Assembly: GCA_007115705.1 (NCBI GenBank)
Contig: QXEO01001137.1
Span: forward strand, 926,485-990,484
Direction: 5' to 3'
DNA from: Dactylis glomerata
Taxonomy: Eukaryota; Streptophyta; Magnoliopsida; Poales; Poaceae
DNA length: 64,000 bases
Shown one piece after another: positions 1 through 10,961 of the stretch; position 1 is the first letter of the stretch, and the number at the start of each line of letters is the position of its first letter. Below the pieces are notes generated by a model, which worked only from the letters and a program-made list of their open reading frames with translations, searched no databases and was not told where the DNA came from. The position numbers were made by a program, and so were the translations under genes.

Positions 1-1
1 C

Positions 2-3000
2 CGTGCCAACCGGAGTCGCGGGTCGCACTCCGCGCATGCTGCATACAAGGGCAGTCGCCCTTCCTCTGGCGCCCCATCGTCCTCCTCGGGCAAGGCGCCC
101 ACCACACCGCCACCGTCCTCATCCACCCCCCCTTCGACACTGCCTTCCGGTGGGGGTCGGCGTGTGTGCCAGCTGTGTGGACTGGAGGGACATTGGGCCT
201 CCAAGTGCCACCGCCGCTTCCAGAAGAGCTTCCTCGGCCTCGGCAATGATGGCAAGGATACGCGCAATAATGCGCGTCAGGCTGCCATGGCTGACCGCCC
301 GTGGCCGCAGAAGCCCCAGGGACATACTCAGTCCTACCCCGTCGACCCATACTGGTACGTTGACACCGTCGCCACGGATCATCTGACCAGCGAGCTCGGC
401 AAGCTTCACTCTCGTGAGACCTATCATGGGTCCGACAAGGTCAACACTGCTAATGGAGCAGGTATGCCCATCTCTCATATTGGTCAAGCATCTCTTCTCA
501 CTAGTCATGCCAATAGGAGTCTTCAACTTTGCAATATTCTTCGAGTTCCCACTGTGACACGCAGTCTTCTTTCAGTTCCTAAACTCACTCGTGATAATAA
601 TGTGTTCTGTGAATTTCACCCTTTTGATCTTTTTATTAAGGATCGGGCCACGAGGGACGTACTTCTTAGCGGGCGCCTTTGCCATGGCCTTTATCGCTTG
701 GAGGATCCTGGCGTCTCTCGGGTTTTCAGTGGAGTTCGTGTTTCATCATCACAGTGGCATGCTCGTCTTGGTCATCCAGCTACTCCTATCGTTCGCCATG
801 TTTTGTGTCATCATGAGCTTCCTAGCATGCCTAGTAATAAAGATGTAGCAGTGTGTGATGCTTGTCAGCAGGGGAAGAGTCATCAACTTCCTTTCTCAGA
901 GTCTAGTCGTGAAGTTAAACATCCTCTTGAACTTGTGTTTTCAGATGTCTGGGGTCCTGCTCAGACCTCTGTTAGTGGTCATAATTACTATGTCAGTTTC
1001 ATTGATGCTTACAGTCGTTTTACTTGGCTTTATCTCATTAAGCGCAAATCTGATGTGTTTGATATATTTGTTCAGTTCCAAAAACATGTTGAACGCCTTC
1101 TCAAGCATAAAATTGTTCATGTTCAGTCAGATTGGGGTGGTGAGTATCGCAACCTCAATTCCTTTTTCCAGTCGCTTGGGATCGCACATCGTTTAGCATG
1201 TCCACACACACATCAGCAGAATGGTTCCGTTGAACGTAAGCATCGTCATATTGTTGAGACTGGACTCACTCTTTTGGCCCATGCATCTGTTCCTTTTCGT
1301 TTTTGGAGTGATGCCTTCACGACTGCCTGTTTTCTCATCAACCGTACTCCCACTCGTGTTCTCAATATGAAGACTCCTATTGAACTTCTGCTCAATGAAC
1401 AACCTGATTATACCTTCTTTAAGGTGTTTGGGTGTGCGTGCTGGCCCCATACACGCCCATACAACAAACGGAAATTGGAATTTAGGTCCAAAAAGTGTGT
1501 CTTTCTTGGCTATAGTTCCCTTCATAAAGGTTATCGTTGTCTTCATGTTCCCACTAATCGTCTATATATATCTCGGGATGTCGTGTTTGATGAGCATGTT
1601 TTTCCTTTTTCCCAACTACCTGTGTCCAACACTGAGTCTCCACATATGCATTCATCCTCCATTGTCGCTGACCAATTTGAAGATGTTGCATATTCTCCTG
1701 TGTTGTTACCTAATCATGGTGCAGGGATTGGACGCGGTGCACGATTAGAACTGCTTGACGCAGCTCCTCCTTCATCACCGCCCTCCGAGCACGTCGCTCC
1801 TGGTGCTCCTCTGCATGACCTTGGTTTGCGTGCTGATCATGCAGCCTCGGCCTCGCCTGTGCTGGCCTTGCCGACGTCTAGTGCGCGGCCTTCCACGCCT
1901 GCCTCGCCAACGTCGCCTGCCTCTCCTGGGCTGTCTCCCTCGCCGAGCATCCCATTGCCCGCGACACCCCTGGCGGCCTCTGGCGCCGCCTCGCCGACGC
2001 CCAGTGCGTCGCCCAGCTCCTCATCGGCTGGGTTGTCGCCATCGCCCAGCCCCTCGTCGGCTGGGCCCTCGCCATTGCCCAGCCCCTCGCCGGCTGGGCC
2101 CTCGCCGTCTCCGCCGTCCAGCCCCTCGCTGGCTGCACCCTCGACCTCGCCGGCTCCTACCTTGCGTCCATATACGCGCAGTCGCAGTGGCATTTTTCGC
2201 CCAAAGGAGCGCACCGACGGTACTGTTGCTTGGTATGCTGCATGTATGACTGCAGCTCTTGCGGATCCGTCCTCCGAGCCCCGCACGTATCAGGCTGCTA
2301 TGAGCATTCTCCATTGGAGAGAGGCTATGAAACAGGAGTATCACGCTCTCCTTCGCAATGAGACGTGGACCCTTGTTCCTCCATCACCACGAGTCAATGT
2401 TATTGATTCTAAATGGGTATTAAAAGTGAAGAAGCATTCTGATGGGTCTATTGAGCGCTACAAAGCGCGTCTTGTTGCCAGAGGATTTCGGCAGCGCTAT
2501 GGTCTTGACTATGAAGACACCTTCAGTCCAGTGGTCAAGCCTACCACCATCAGGCTTCTTCTCTCCATTGCAGTCACTCGAGGTTGGTCTCTTCGTCAGC
2601 TTGATGTGCAGAATGCTTTCCTTCATGGCCTATTGGAGGAGGAGGTTTATATGCGACAGCCGCCTGGTTTTTCTGATCCTGACCGTCCTGATCATATATG
2701 TCGTCTTACCAAAGCACTCTATGGTTTGAAGCAAGCTCCTCGTGCCTGGCATGCTCGTCTTGCAACAGCCCTTCGTGCTCATGGTTTTGCGCCGTCTACT
2801 GCTGATTCATCATTATTTCTTCTATAGAAGCCCGAGGTCACTATGTACCTGTTGGTCTACGTGGATGATATTATTCTAGTCAGCTCCTCCCAGTCAGCTG
2901 CTGATGCTCTTGTTCGGTCCCTTGGTGCTGATTTTGCTGTCAAAGATCTTGGGAAGCTTCACTACTTTCTTGGCGTGGAGGTTGCTTCCCGTGCTAATGG

Positions 3001-3820
3001 ACTTGTGATGGCGCAGAAGAAGTATTCCTTGGATTTGTTGCAACGGGCTGGGATGCTTAAGTGCGCGACGACCACTATACCTATGTCGACCACTGACAAG
3101 ATCACTGTTGTTGATGGTGAGCTTCTGTCTTCTGCGGATGCGACGGAGTACAGGAGTATTGTTGGTGGTCTCCAGTACTTGACGATCACGAGACCAGATA
3201 ATTCTTATGCTGTCAACAGAGTTTGTCAGTATCTACATGCGCCCCGTGACACTCACTGGTCTGCTGTTAAGCGCATATTGCGCTATATAAGACTCACAGT
3301 GTCCTATGGGCTGCATAATCGGCCGAACCCCTCTGGGGTCCTCTCGGCATATTCTGATGCGGACTGGGCTGGCAGTCCGGATGACAGGCGATCCACGGGG
3401 GGCTATGCTGTGTTCTTTGGCTCTAACTTGATCGCCTGGAGTGCTCGGAAACAGGCTACTGTATCACGTAGCAGTACTGAAGCTGAGTATAAGGCTGTTG
3501 GTGATGCTACTGCAGAGATTATCTGGGTACAGTCTTTGCTTCATGAATTGGGTATACCCCAACCGCAGCCTCCTATTCTTTGGTGTGATAACATTGGTGC
3601 TACATACCTTTCTGCAAATCCGGTATTCCATGCCCGAACGAAACACATTGAAGTTGACTATCACTTTGTCCGGGAACGTGTGTCACAGAAGCGACTACAG
3701 ATCAAGTTCATTTCCTCTAAGGATCAACTTGCAGACATCTTCACCAAGCCTTTGCCTCTACCACAGTTTGAGTTCTGTAGGCGCAATCTTATTCTTCTAG
3801 ATTCTTTAGGAAGTGGCTAA
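2..3820 (+). pseudogene. Copia A gag-pol polyprotein, one in-frame stop
   Basis: One reading frame runs from the window edge to 3820, broken only by TAG at 2825-2827. A CX2CX4HX4C zinc knuckle (CQLCGLEGHWASKC) lies near 160-205. The protease motif is D-T-V-A (362-373) where D-T/S-G-A is expected, so the conserved Gly is replaced by Val. The integrase shows the HHCC-type zinc region (HARLGHP ... CDACQQGK) and D, D, E residues in FSDVWGP, VQSDWGGEY and NGSVERKH. The reverse transcriptase has QLDVQNAFLHG, YGLKQAPRAW and YVDD; the stop falls about 12 codons before YVDD. RNase H has SDADWAG, STEAEYKA and CDNIGA. The encoded machinery would make and integrate element cDNA. The premature stop and the mutated protease argue for inactivity. 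Element C shows Arg at the stop position. Confidence 0.92.
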
Positions 3821-3833
3821 GTTTGAGGGAGGG

Positions 3834-3960
3834 TGTTAGACTATGTATAGCTTTTGTATACGTGTACGTGTATTGTACCAATTGTAACACACCCATTATA
3901 TATATGTGATAGGCCACCCCTAGAGGGTTGTGCCGGTTCCCCCCAAATCATTGTCTTACA
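3834..3960 (+). repeat. 3' LTR of Copia A
   Basis: The LTR begins TGTTAGAC directly after the purine-rich tract TTTGAGGGAGGG, and a plausible end is TCTTACA at 3960. A TATATATA box lies near 3893-3901. The 127-bp length agrees with the ~137-bp LTR of Copia B. The right boundary is inferred, because the partner LTR is outside the window. Confidence 0.7.
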
Positions 3961-6261
3961 AAGAATAAGAAATTGCGAGGCCCTTGCTTTTTACAAAAAG
4001 GAAATTGGAAAGAAACACAAAAACGTGACTAAGTCCATATTATCCACCACTGTCGATCTTGGACCTGCAGAAATGGCCACCTTCCTTGAAGCCAGGGACT
4101 AGACCACTTGAGGCAAGGCTGATGTGCGACGTCAAACAGCGGCCGGGAAGATCCTCCGCAAAGGCTCATCGGCCAGGAGGATGTAAACACTCAGGCGCAT
4201 GGGCCACCAGAGCATGGACTGGCCTTCACCGTGGCCAAACATAACTTGTTCTAGATCTTACCATCACTGATAAACTCTAACGATTGTAGCTTCACCTTCA
4301 TCTCTAGGAACTCCAGATCTTGGAGTCCAACCATCCCAACTTTGACATCCAGATTTAGCATGGACCCCAACGTCAGTCATGGGAGTTCACCCTTTTTTCC
4401 TTCTTGATGTAGCTCATTACCGTGCCATTGTCTTGGATCTCCCGTGAACCTTCCCATGCAAAACTGAGTGTCATGCGAGTCTTGTTATTCTTACTTAACA
4501 TCGATGTCATCCCACATATCTCTGTCTTCTGATTTGTCCGCTTCATAGTAAGATCACATTGATTTACCACTTGCTATGTTTTACTTTGCAGCCAACCGAC
4601 ATCGTCTCCTTCTTGGAGACCATATGATTCATGCCAATGTGATTGGATTCATCAGTGCACACTCGAAGAATGCCACATACAAAACTGTGTTTGGCCATTC
4701 CTAGGAAGGTATGATTGTGTTCTTGTTCGGGCATTGGTCGGGAGTGCACGCAAGCGTGGGGCCGAATTGGAATGTAAAATTTGTGTTGGCACATTTCCAT
4801 GGGCCAATACCATCAAAGAAAGTATGAAATATATTTACAGTGACATGTTGGTTCACTTAGTTAATGACGCAAATGTTGTAACTCATGACAAGTGTTACAT
4901 GTCTGACATGTGGTCCATTTGAAACACTAGTATGGCATGTGGACCCTTTTTTGTTTGACCAGTCAACTAAATAATTCGTGATTGGCTCGGCCAAGTGGTT
5001 TCTTTTCGTGTGATATGCTTAATGGTATTCCACAAAGTTAGTTTAAATCATCATACTACATTAAATAAAAGAACAATCACTAAACAAATCAGCGCGGGAC
5101 CTTGCGGAGTGGCATAGCTTATCTATGGTCGCCTACACTAGTCAAGAACTCAAGATCTGGCATCTGTGTGCAAGGAATTGCAGCTGCCTACGTCAAAATG
5201 ACCCTTCCACATTTCGTAAGGTTTAGCCTAATTTGGCGTTTCAGGTTGTGAGTCTCCAATTGTTTTTCTTACTCAGCTGGACTCAGCAAGATGCCAATAG
5301 CCATATGCTATGCACTGTCCAAATAAAAAATAAAAAAGACATGAATATATAGCACAAATATGTAATCTAGTTCCTATTTCTCCTAGAACATTTGCTGGGT
5401 CTAAACTATATTGACCATAAGTTAATGGTGAATTGACAGTTATATGTTTTGGTACTATCTTATCAGCGGGTAGGAGCTGTACAAATGGTATATGATCATC
5501 AATATTTATTTCCTCCGAGGAAATTGTCAACATGATGCTTACCATGTGTTCATGTCAGATTCACTGTCATAGATATGGCAAATTTATATCTCTCGTCCCC
5601 ATGACTTTCTGGAAGCTAAACTCAGATCTTGCAGTTGCGAATTCAAGGCCTTCTCTTCTTCAAGCTCTCCTAAATTTAATATTTCTGTCAATAACTGCCA
5701 GCCATCGGCCATGGAAATTCCTCCAACTCCCAAGTCCTAACAGCCGCATGTACACACCAAACCTCACTATATGCAAACACTCTGGCATGGTAATCTTCCT
5801 GTTAGGACGGGCAGGAAGAGCAAGTTGCTCTTCCAGTTTCGTTTTCTCTGTAGTGAAACCGGTGGTGATACACAAGTTGCTGGGTGTCGTTTTAACATGG
5901 ATCACTGTCACCAGGTACCAATCGATCCTTTAATGAACTGTACATCTTTTTTTTTTTTGTAGAATTATGCCAACAGGCGACAGCAAGCACAAACCTATCT
6001 CTTTCTTGTTCTGATGCCCAGCTTTCTAGGAAGCCGAGTGTCCACAGGAAAGAGTCTTATCCATGAAGATGGTTAAGCTTGGGCAATCTACCATGCACAA
6101 GTGTTCTCGCTTGAAAGGTGATAGACCCTCGGTGGACAGTGGAGACGACCGGACGTCATGCTTCGGCAAGAATATGTAAGCGTGCTTCATCAGAGTAAAA
6201 CTAGTCTTAGCCGTTGAACTGGAGCAAACCGGCCGTTTAATTTATGCAGATTGCTACTAGT
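3961..6261. other. Unclassified spacer, no supported gene
   Basis: Reading frames here are short and carry no recognised domain. At 5270-5910 the minus strand has coding-like stretches in changing frames (for example an acidic stretch ISSEEINIDDHIPF and, around 5600-5700, LNLGELEEEKALNSQ). This could be a decayed gene fragment, but I cannot name it. The end of the stretch (6085-6230) matches a segment near 39,760-39,850 (separate entry). Confidence 0.5.
6085..6230. repeat. Copy of the local ancestral unit, segment 'B'
   Basis: The words GTGTTCTCGCTTGAAAGGTGA, then a GACC-rich stretch, GGTGGA, GGAGACG, CGTCA and GGCAAGAATAT occur in the same order here and at about 39,765-39,832. The similarity is diverged but collinear. 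No element termini are visible, so this looks like part of a duplicated stretch of the original locus and not a transposon. Confidence 0.55.
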
Positions 6262-6928
6262 TCTCCTCGAGGACGGCATATCGGGCATTCTTCTTCGGAC
6301 GCACAGCCTTGCCTGGTGCAACCGAGGTCTGGAACTCCTTCGCTCCTTTCAAAGAGAAGTTCCATGCGTGGTTCGCACTCCGCAAGCGTTGTTGGACGGC
6401 CGATCACCTCCTTAGGCGCGGCCTGCTCACGCATGCTCTCTGTCCGCTGTGCGTCGTTGAAGATGACACGCTGGATCACCTCTCCCTCCAGTGTCCCTTT
6501 GCCGTCAGCATTTGGACAGGTGTGTGCTTACGGCTAGGGTTTGACATCCCCGCTCCCTCCTCAAACAACACCCTGGTGAACTGGTGGCCAGACGCGGTGG
6601 CTAACCTTTCGAGGAGCAACCGTAAGATCGCGAACTCCATCATCATGCTCACCCTCAGGGCTCTATGGCTCGAACGGAATGCGAGGGTCTTCGACCAGGC
6701 GAACTCGCCAACAGCGCGGGTTCTCGATGGCATTGTTGAGTTGTGGAATGTGTGGGTTAGTTCCCGGCGTAGAGGTGGGTCACCGGGAGATGTAACTTAG
6801 AGGTGTTGGCCGACCACGGCCTGTCGTGGTTACCTCCATGGAGTCGCCTTCTAGGCGTGTAACAAACCTTTCCTTCTTTCGAGCTTAATATAATAACGCG
6901 TAGATCTCCTGCGGGTTCTCGAAAAAAA
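6262..6928 (+). mobile_element. 5'-truncated LINE, 3' end with A-tail
   Basis: The last part of a non-LTR retrotransposon: the C-terminal zinc-binding region that follows reverse transcriptase, a short 3' UTR containing an AATATAATAA stretch, and a short A-tail (6922-6928). The 5' end is truncated, as is usual when target-primed reverse transcription stops early. ACTAG occurs near the left boundary (about 6254) and right after the tail (6928-6932), a possible but weak target-site duplication. Confidence 0.8.
6309..6800 (+). pseudogene. LINE reverse transcriptase C-terminal zinc-binding domain (zf-RVT type), fragment
   Basis: The frame encodes about 163 residues of the plant LINE region downstream of reverse transcriptase. 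Typical signatures are FHAWFALRKRCWTADHL, CPLCVVEDDTLDHLSLQCPF (a Cys/His zinc-binding cluster) and LRALWLERNARVFD. The upstream reverse transcriptase and endonuclease domains are missing, so the fragment cannot act alone. The natural start codon is lost; the limits given are those of the open frame, which ends at TAG just before the 3' UTR. Confidence 0.82.
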
Positions 6929-6949
6929 CTAGCCGGATATGGATAGAAT

Positions 6950-7815
6950 ATGTGCTTTCATCTATGAGACAAGCTCCTGCATCGTACGGCGCCAAGGGGC
7001 ATGACCCGTTGCTGTTGCTCCTCCGAATAGTGCCTCATCTACTCTATCCATAGCATTAGCGGTACTAGTTGATAGATACAATGGTGTTTGTCTTTTCTTT
7101 TTCCAAAGAAAATTATGCAAGGTGGACCAGTGGCAATGCTCTTTTGGTCTTCCCCTTGAAAAGTAATCAGCTCAATATATACTTTAAATCTAAGAGAAGA
7201 GCTGAAAAGGCGAGGAGGTATATATAGTGACGGTTCTCCGCATGGATCAGAAGAGGTCAATTTGCCACTTATCGGTGTATGTTGATTCCTAACAGCATAT
7301 ACACTAATGCACATAACCGAGAAACTAGATGCTGTAGTTTTCAGGTGTCAAAATCACTCCCGAGGTGGGGTCCGTACTTCGTACCAATCTACTCGGCATT
7401 TGGGACTTCTTCTTGGTTCGTTGCCGCTGACGATAAGCAACATTCTCCATCCGGTTGGTCCAGCCATGTGCTCCAAGTGGGAAGTACAATAAATCGTCTC
7501 ATATTTCCTTTCCTAACCGTTTGGACAAAACAAATGCTTAATTCCCAAAACGGGTGACAGATCTCCATGTTTAGGCGCGTCACTCACTGTCTTGGAAGGG
7601 GTTGAGGTCCCATTGGCGACGGGATCCGGAGTGGGTTACGTTCATTCAGCAGGAGCTGAATGATATTTGTCGAGAAGAAAAGAATTGCAGCCGTGTGATC
7701 ACAGTAGATCACGGTCAGCCATGTCAACTTGACAAAACTATTGCAAAATCGGTAGCTCAGCAAAGACCGAGCAACTCCAATAATGAAATATTTATCCTGT
7801 TCATAGTGCACGTAC
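6950..7815. repeat. Duplicated unclassified segment D, copy 1
   Basis: The segment is collinear with 10,098-10,910. Shared blocks include CATCTATGAGAC, GCATCGTACGGC, CTCTATCCATAGCAT, GTACTTCGTACCAATCTACT, ATGCTCCAAGTGGGA(A/C)GTACAA, TTTGGACAAAACAAATGCTT and TTAGGCGCGTCACT. Small indels separate the copies. There is no long ORF, no terminal repeat and no A-tail. It is best read as duplicated locus sequence or an unrecognised old element. Confidence 0.7.
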
Positions 7816-7849
7816 TTATGGGCGGTAAAATGTGGGCCTTGGGCTTGGG

Positions 7850-8060
7850 GTAAGCTGCAAGCCTACAACTTGATGATTGATGTATAGAAAACGTATGCAC
7901 CTCCAAGCTTACGTGGATCCTTCGTAATATGTCAGCTGATTGCTTGTCCTTGTTGACCTATTGTCAAAATGCTATTATTGTTGCTCTTCCTCTAGCTTTT
8001 TTTATAAGGTAATTTTATGTGTTGACTCGTGAAAGCTATATATGCTCTCTTTTTCTTCAA
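7850..8060. repeat. Copy 1 of the local ancestral unit, segment 'A'
   Basis: CTGCAAGCCT, then CAAGCTTACGTGGATCC, TGATTGCTTG, TTGTTGACCTAT, TTTTATGTGTTGACT and ATATATGCTCTCT follow one another here. The same order is found at 52,096-52,300, and in interrupted form at 38,138-38,185 plus 39,548-39,745. The three copies are diverged. The sequence is AT-rich and has no ORF. Confidence 0.65.
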
Positions 8061-8542
8061 ACAGAGAGAATCTCCATTCATTTATGTTATAATTTCTTTA
8101 TGAAAAACTCCCTCCATACTCGATGCTACGACAATGCCTCAAGAGGGAAGAGACGTTCGTAGCGTTATGGTTGTCGGCTTGGGCCAAAAATCCTTCTCTC
8201 GCCACCTTCTCACCGACACCCTCCGTACAATTGATCCACCATCAAACTCCTTGTCGCCGGCCACCCGATTGCCCATAGTGGCCCCATGGCACGTGCTACC
8301 GCCATAAGCCGGGGAAACCAATGAGGATTCTCTGGACCACCATGTTGTCCAAGCAGCCACGGTGGCTGCCACCCTGATCCGAGCCACCCAGTGCCATTGC
8401 GGGGGGGGGGGGGGGGGGACAGTCCCTTTGCTATCATTCGATGCATGGGATTTGCCCAGCGGCCTTCTCCGACAACGGCGATGGTACCTCGTGCCATTGC
8501 GAGGGGAGGAGGTTGGGACTTGGGAGAGGATAGGATAGGGAT
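8061..8542. other. Unclassified stretch with an 18-G homopolymer
   Basis: No gene is supported. The G-run (8401-8418) sits in GC-rich DNA that, read on the minus strand, resembles the GC-rich 5' untranslated parts of grass LINEs. That assignment is weak. The stretch is cut on the right by the LTR of Copia B. Confidence 0.4.
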
Positions 8543-8679
8543 TGTTGAGATATACGTGTCTGTATATGTTTCCTTGGTAGTTTTCTTGTACACCAAGGCA
8601 TGTAATCTGTATGCCTCCTATATATATACGTGACAGCCGGCCCTATTTGAGCTGTGCACTCTCCCATAATCTCTCTACA
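8543..8679 (+). repeat. 5' LTR of Copia B
   Basis: The 137-bp repeat starts TGTTGAGATA and ends CTCTCTACA, immediately before the primer-binding site. A CTATATATATA box lies at about 8617-8627. Left and right LTRs cannot be compared because only one remains. Confidence 0.8.
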
Positions 8680-8690
8680 TGGTATCAGCC
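8680..8690 (+). promoter_or_regulatory. Primer-binding site of Copia B (initiator Met-tRNA type)
   Basis: TGGTATCAGCC directly follows the LTR end. It matches the TGGTATCAGAGC type used by most plant Copia elements for priming minus-strand synthesis, with changes near its 3' side. Confidence 0.8.
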
Positions 8691-8823
8691 TAAATACAGA
8701 TCCCAACCCTAGCACCAGCCGAGCCGCCGCCGCCCCTCCTTGGCGCCGCAGCCGCCGGCTCTCCCCAAACCCTAGCCGCGCCGCCTCCCCTTGGCGCCGC
8801 CGCGGCCCTCGCTTCCGCCCGCC

Positions 8824-9634
8824 ATGGCCGACTTCTGCAGCTCCGGCCCCTCCAATCCCTTCAACTCCTCACGATCTGAGAGCTCCAACCCCTTTGTCGG
8901 CCCCTCCGTCACCGTCATCCACGACGTCCCGGTCCACGAACGCGTGCCGATCAAGCTCTCCTACATCATGGCCAACTTCTTCGTGTGGAAGACGTATTTT
9001 GGCCTCCTCTTCCACGAGTACAATCTCCTCGACCACATCGACGGCACCGTTGACCTCCTCGCCATGCCGCATGACCCTGACTGGAGCACCATCGACGCCA
9101 CCATCATCCACTGGTTCTTCCAGACCGTCTCCACCGACATATTTCACACCGTTGTCCGCGACGGCGACACCGCGCGACGTGTGGAAGAAGATCACCGGCC
9201 TCTTCACCGACAACAAGATCCAACGCATCACCTTCCTCCAGCAGGAGTTCTTCGGCCTCCACTAGAACAATCTCTCCCTCGACGCCTTCTGCCTGCGCCT
9301 CAAGACCCTCTCTGATGAGCTCCACGATTTGGAGTTTCCGATCACCGACGCCCTCCTCCTCTCCACGCTCGCGGCCGGCCTAGGCGAGGATCTCAGCCAT
9401 GCCGCCTCCAACCTCACACTGCTCACCACGCCTACCTACGAGCAGGCTGTGGCCTACCTTCGCAACGAGGAGCGGCGGCTGAAACACCTCCGGGCTCATC
9501 CGGCTCACACCGCCTTCGTCGCTGGCTTCTCCCCCGGTGCGCCCGCGTCCTCGCCGATGGGTCTTCCACACCGCGCCACAGCTCCCTACTACCCGCCCCA
9601 GCAGCCTCCCACCGCCCTTTGGGCCAGCGGATAA
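8824..9634 (+). pseudogene. Copia B gag, frameshifted and with a stop
   Basis: The gag starts at ATG 8824. About 120 residues (MADFCSSGPSNPFNS ... FHTVVRDGDTAR) are of the plant Copia gag type. Near 9175-9180 the frame shifts: the family-like DVWKKITGLFTDNK continues in the next frame and meets TAG at about 9263. Downstream, LRLKTLSDELHDLEFP and GLGEDLSHAASNLTLL belong to the same gag. A Gln/Pro/Gly-rich tail follows until about 9634, and weak coding continues to the protease start. The gag would build the virus-like particle; with a frameshift and a stop it is not functional. Confidence 0.82.
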
Positions 9635-10097
9635 AGCGTCCTCCCCAATGGCGGGGGGGCTCCACGCGCACCCGCTCCTCCTGCCACGGGCGGCAATGGC
9701 GGCCGCCAGCGTCGACGCGGTCGTGGCGGCAACGGCGGCCAGCGCAACGGCAACCCGCCTCCCCAGCAGTCCACGCCTCCGCCGCCCTGGACCACGGGCC
9801 AACATCCCTGTACCGGAGTCGTCCACGCCTACACCATGCCGGTGCCCCGGGCCCCGTTCCCCATTCCCCGGTGTCCTGGGCCCTGACCAGCAACCCACCG
9901 GGCGTTCTTCGCGGCGCCTCCACCCGGCGTGCCTCCGGTATACACCGCCCCACCCGGCTACAACGGCGCGCCCCCGTCGCCGCAGGTTGACCCCGCGCTG
10001 TTGCACGCCCTCCACTCCGCCCCCAACACTGGCGCGACTGGTGGCACCGATGACTTCTGGTTCATGGACAGCGGTGCCTCATCCCACGTGACACCCT

Positions 10098-10910
10098 TCC
10101 ATCTATGAGACTATCTAGGTTGTTGCTCTCGCATCGCATCGTACGGCAGCAAGGGACTTGGGCGTTGTTGTTGCTCCTCCAAAAAGTGCCCCCTCTACTC
10201 TATCCATAGCATTTGCGACGGTAGAAATGTACAATGGAGCTGTCTTTTTCAAAAAAGGAAAAAAAATGCAAGATGGACAGGTGGCAATGCTATTTGCTTG
10301 GTCTTCTCCTTGAAAAGTAAGCAAGCTGTCGATATACTTGAAATGAGAGAAGCGCTGAAAAAGTGAGACGGCAACATCGTCGTGGTTCTCTGCATGGGAC
10401 AGACGAGGCCAATTTATTGTGCATCGTGTCCGCTGCTGATTCCCAAACAACATATATACACAAGGTGGGGTCTGTACTTCGTACCAATCTACTCCTTTGG
10501 CATTTCGTACTTTTTTTTTGGGATGCCGTTGACAATAAGCAAATTCTCCCTCTGCCTATTCATATGCTCCAAGTGGGACGTACAACAATTCGTCTGCTAT
10601 ATGCTTTCCTAATCGTTTGGACAAAACAAATGCTTTATGCCCAAAACGGATGACAAATCTGAATCTATACACTTCTTTAGGCGCGTCACTTGGAATTGGA
10701 AGGATTTTGTCAACTTGACAAACCAGTTGCAGAATGGGTGATTGAGTAGAGACCCAGCAACTCCATTATTGACCGATAAAAAAGCGTATCCATGTGTTGT
10801 CAATTTGGAAGTGTCATTGCTAGGATGAGAATATGTTGGTTCGTAGTAAAAGTATTGGTGCTTCTTACGCATCACCGGTGAAGTGTTTATCCTGTTCATA
10901 CTTCTAGTTT
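10098..10910. repeat. Duplicated unclassified segment D, copy 2
   Basis: This is the second copy of the segment at 6950-7815, starting exactly where Copia B breaks off. The match runs to TTTATCCTGTTCATA (about 10,888-10,902). After about 50 bp more the AGT target duplication of the CACTG transposon follows. The D segment therefore belongs to the sequence that was present before the transposon nest inserted. Confidence 0.7.
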
Positions 10911-10961
10911 CACAACATGCAATTACGAGTGACATAGTGACATGTGAATCATGTGGTCAGT

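Larger units (their letters stand above)
1..3960 (+). mobile_element. Ty1/Copia LTR retrotransposon A, 5' part outside the window
   Basis: The window opens inside the gag region of a Copia element. In order one sees a gag zinc knuckle, aspartic protease, integrase, reverse transcriptase and RNase H, which is the Copia domain order. These are followed by a purine-rich tract (3821-3833) and a short 3' LTR. The 5' LTR and most of gag lie upstream of base 1, so no target-site duplication can be tested. The short LTR resembles those of Copia elements B (8543) and C (53,037) in this window, so they probably form one group of short-LTR Copia elements. The inner coding region carries two visible lesions (see the polyprotein entry), so this copy is probably not autonomous. 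Confidence 0.93.
8543..10097 (+). mobile_element. Copia B, truncated after the start of protease
   Basis: Present are a 5' LTR, a primer-binding site for initiator Met-tRNA, a gag region and the very beginning of the protease (FWFMDSGASSHVT, about 10,055-10,093). The element stops there: integrase, reverse transcriptase, RNase H and the 3' LTR are absent. The break joins directly to segment D copy 2, so this is a deletion or rearrangement joint and not a natural terminus. Confidence 0.85.

Noticed and set aside
1837..2286. Minus-strand frames of 86-149 residues rich in Gly/Ala/Arg opposite the Copia A linker
   Set aside because: They are antisense shadows of the Ser/Pro-rich integrase-RT linker and result from its composition.
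6254..6932. ACTAG as target duplication of the LINE
   Set aside because: Five bases are too short to be convincing for a LINE, so it is mentioned but not used to set boundaries.
9380..10015. Minus-strand 211-residue frame and other long frames across Copia B gag
   Set aside because: High GC content leaves several frames open at once; the sense gag and protease start explain the region.
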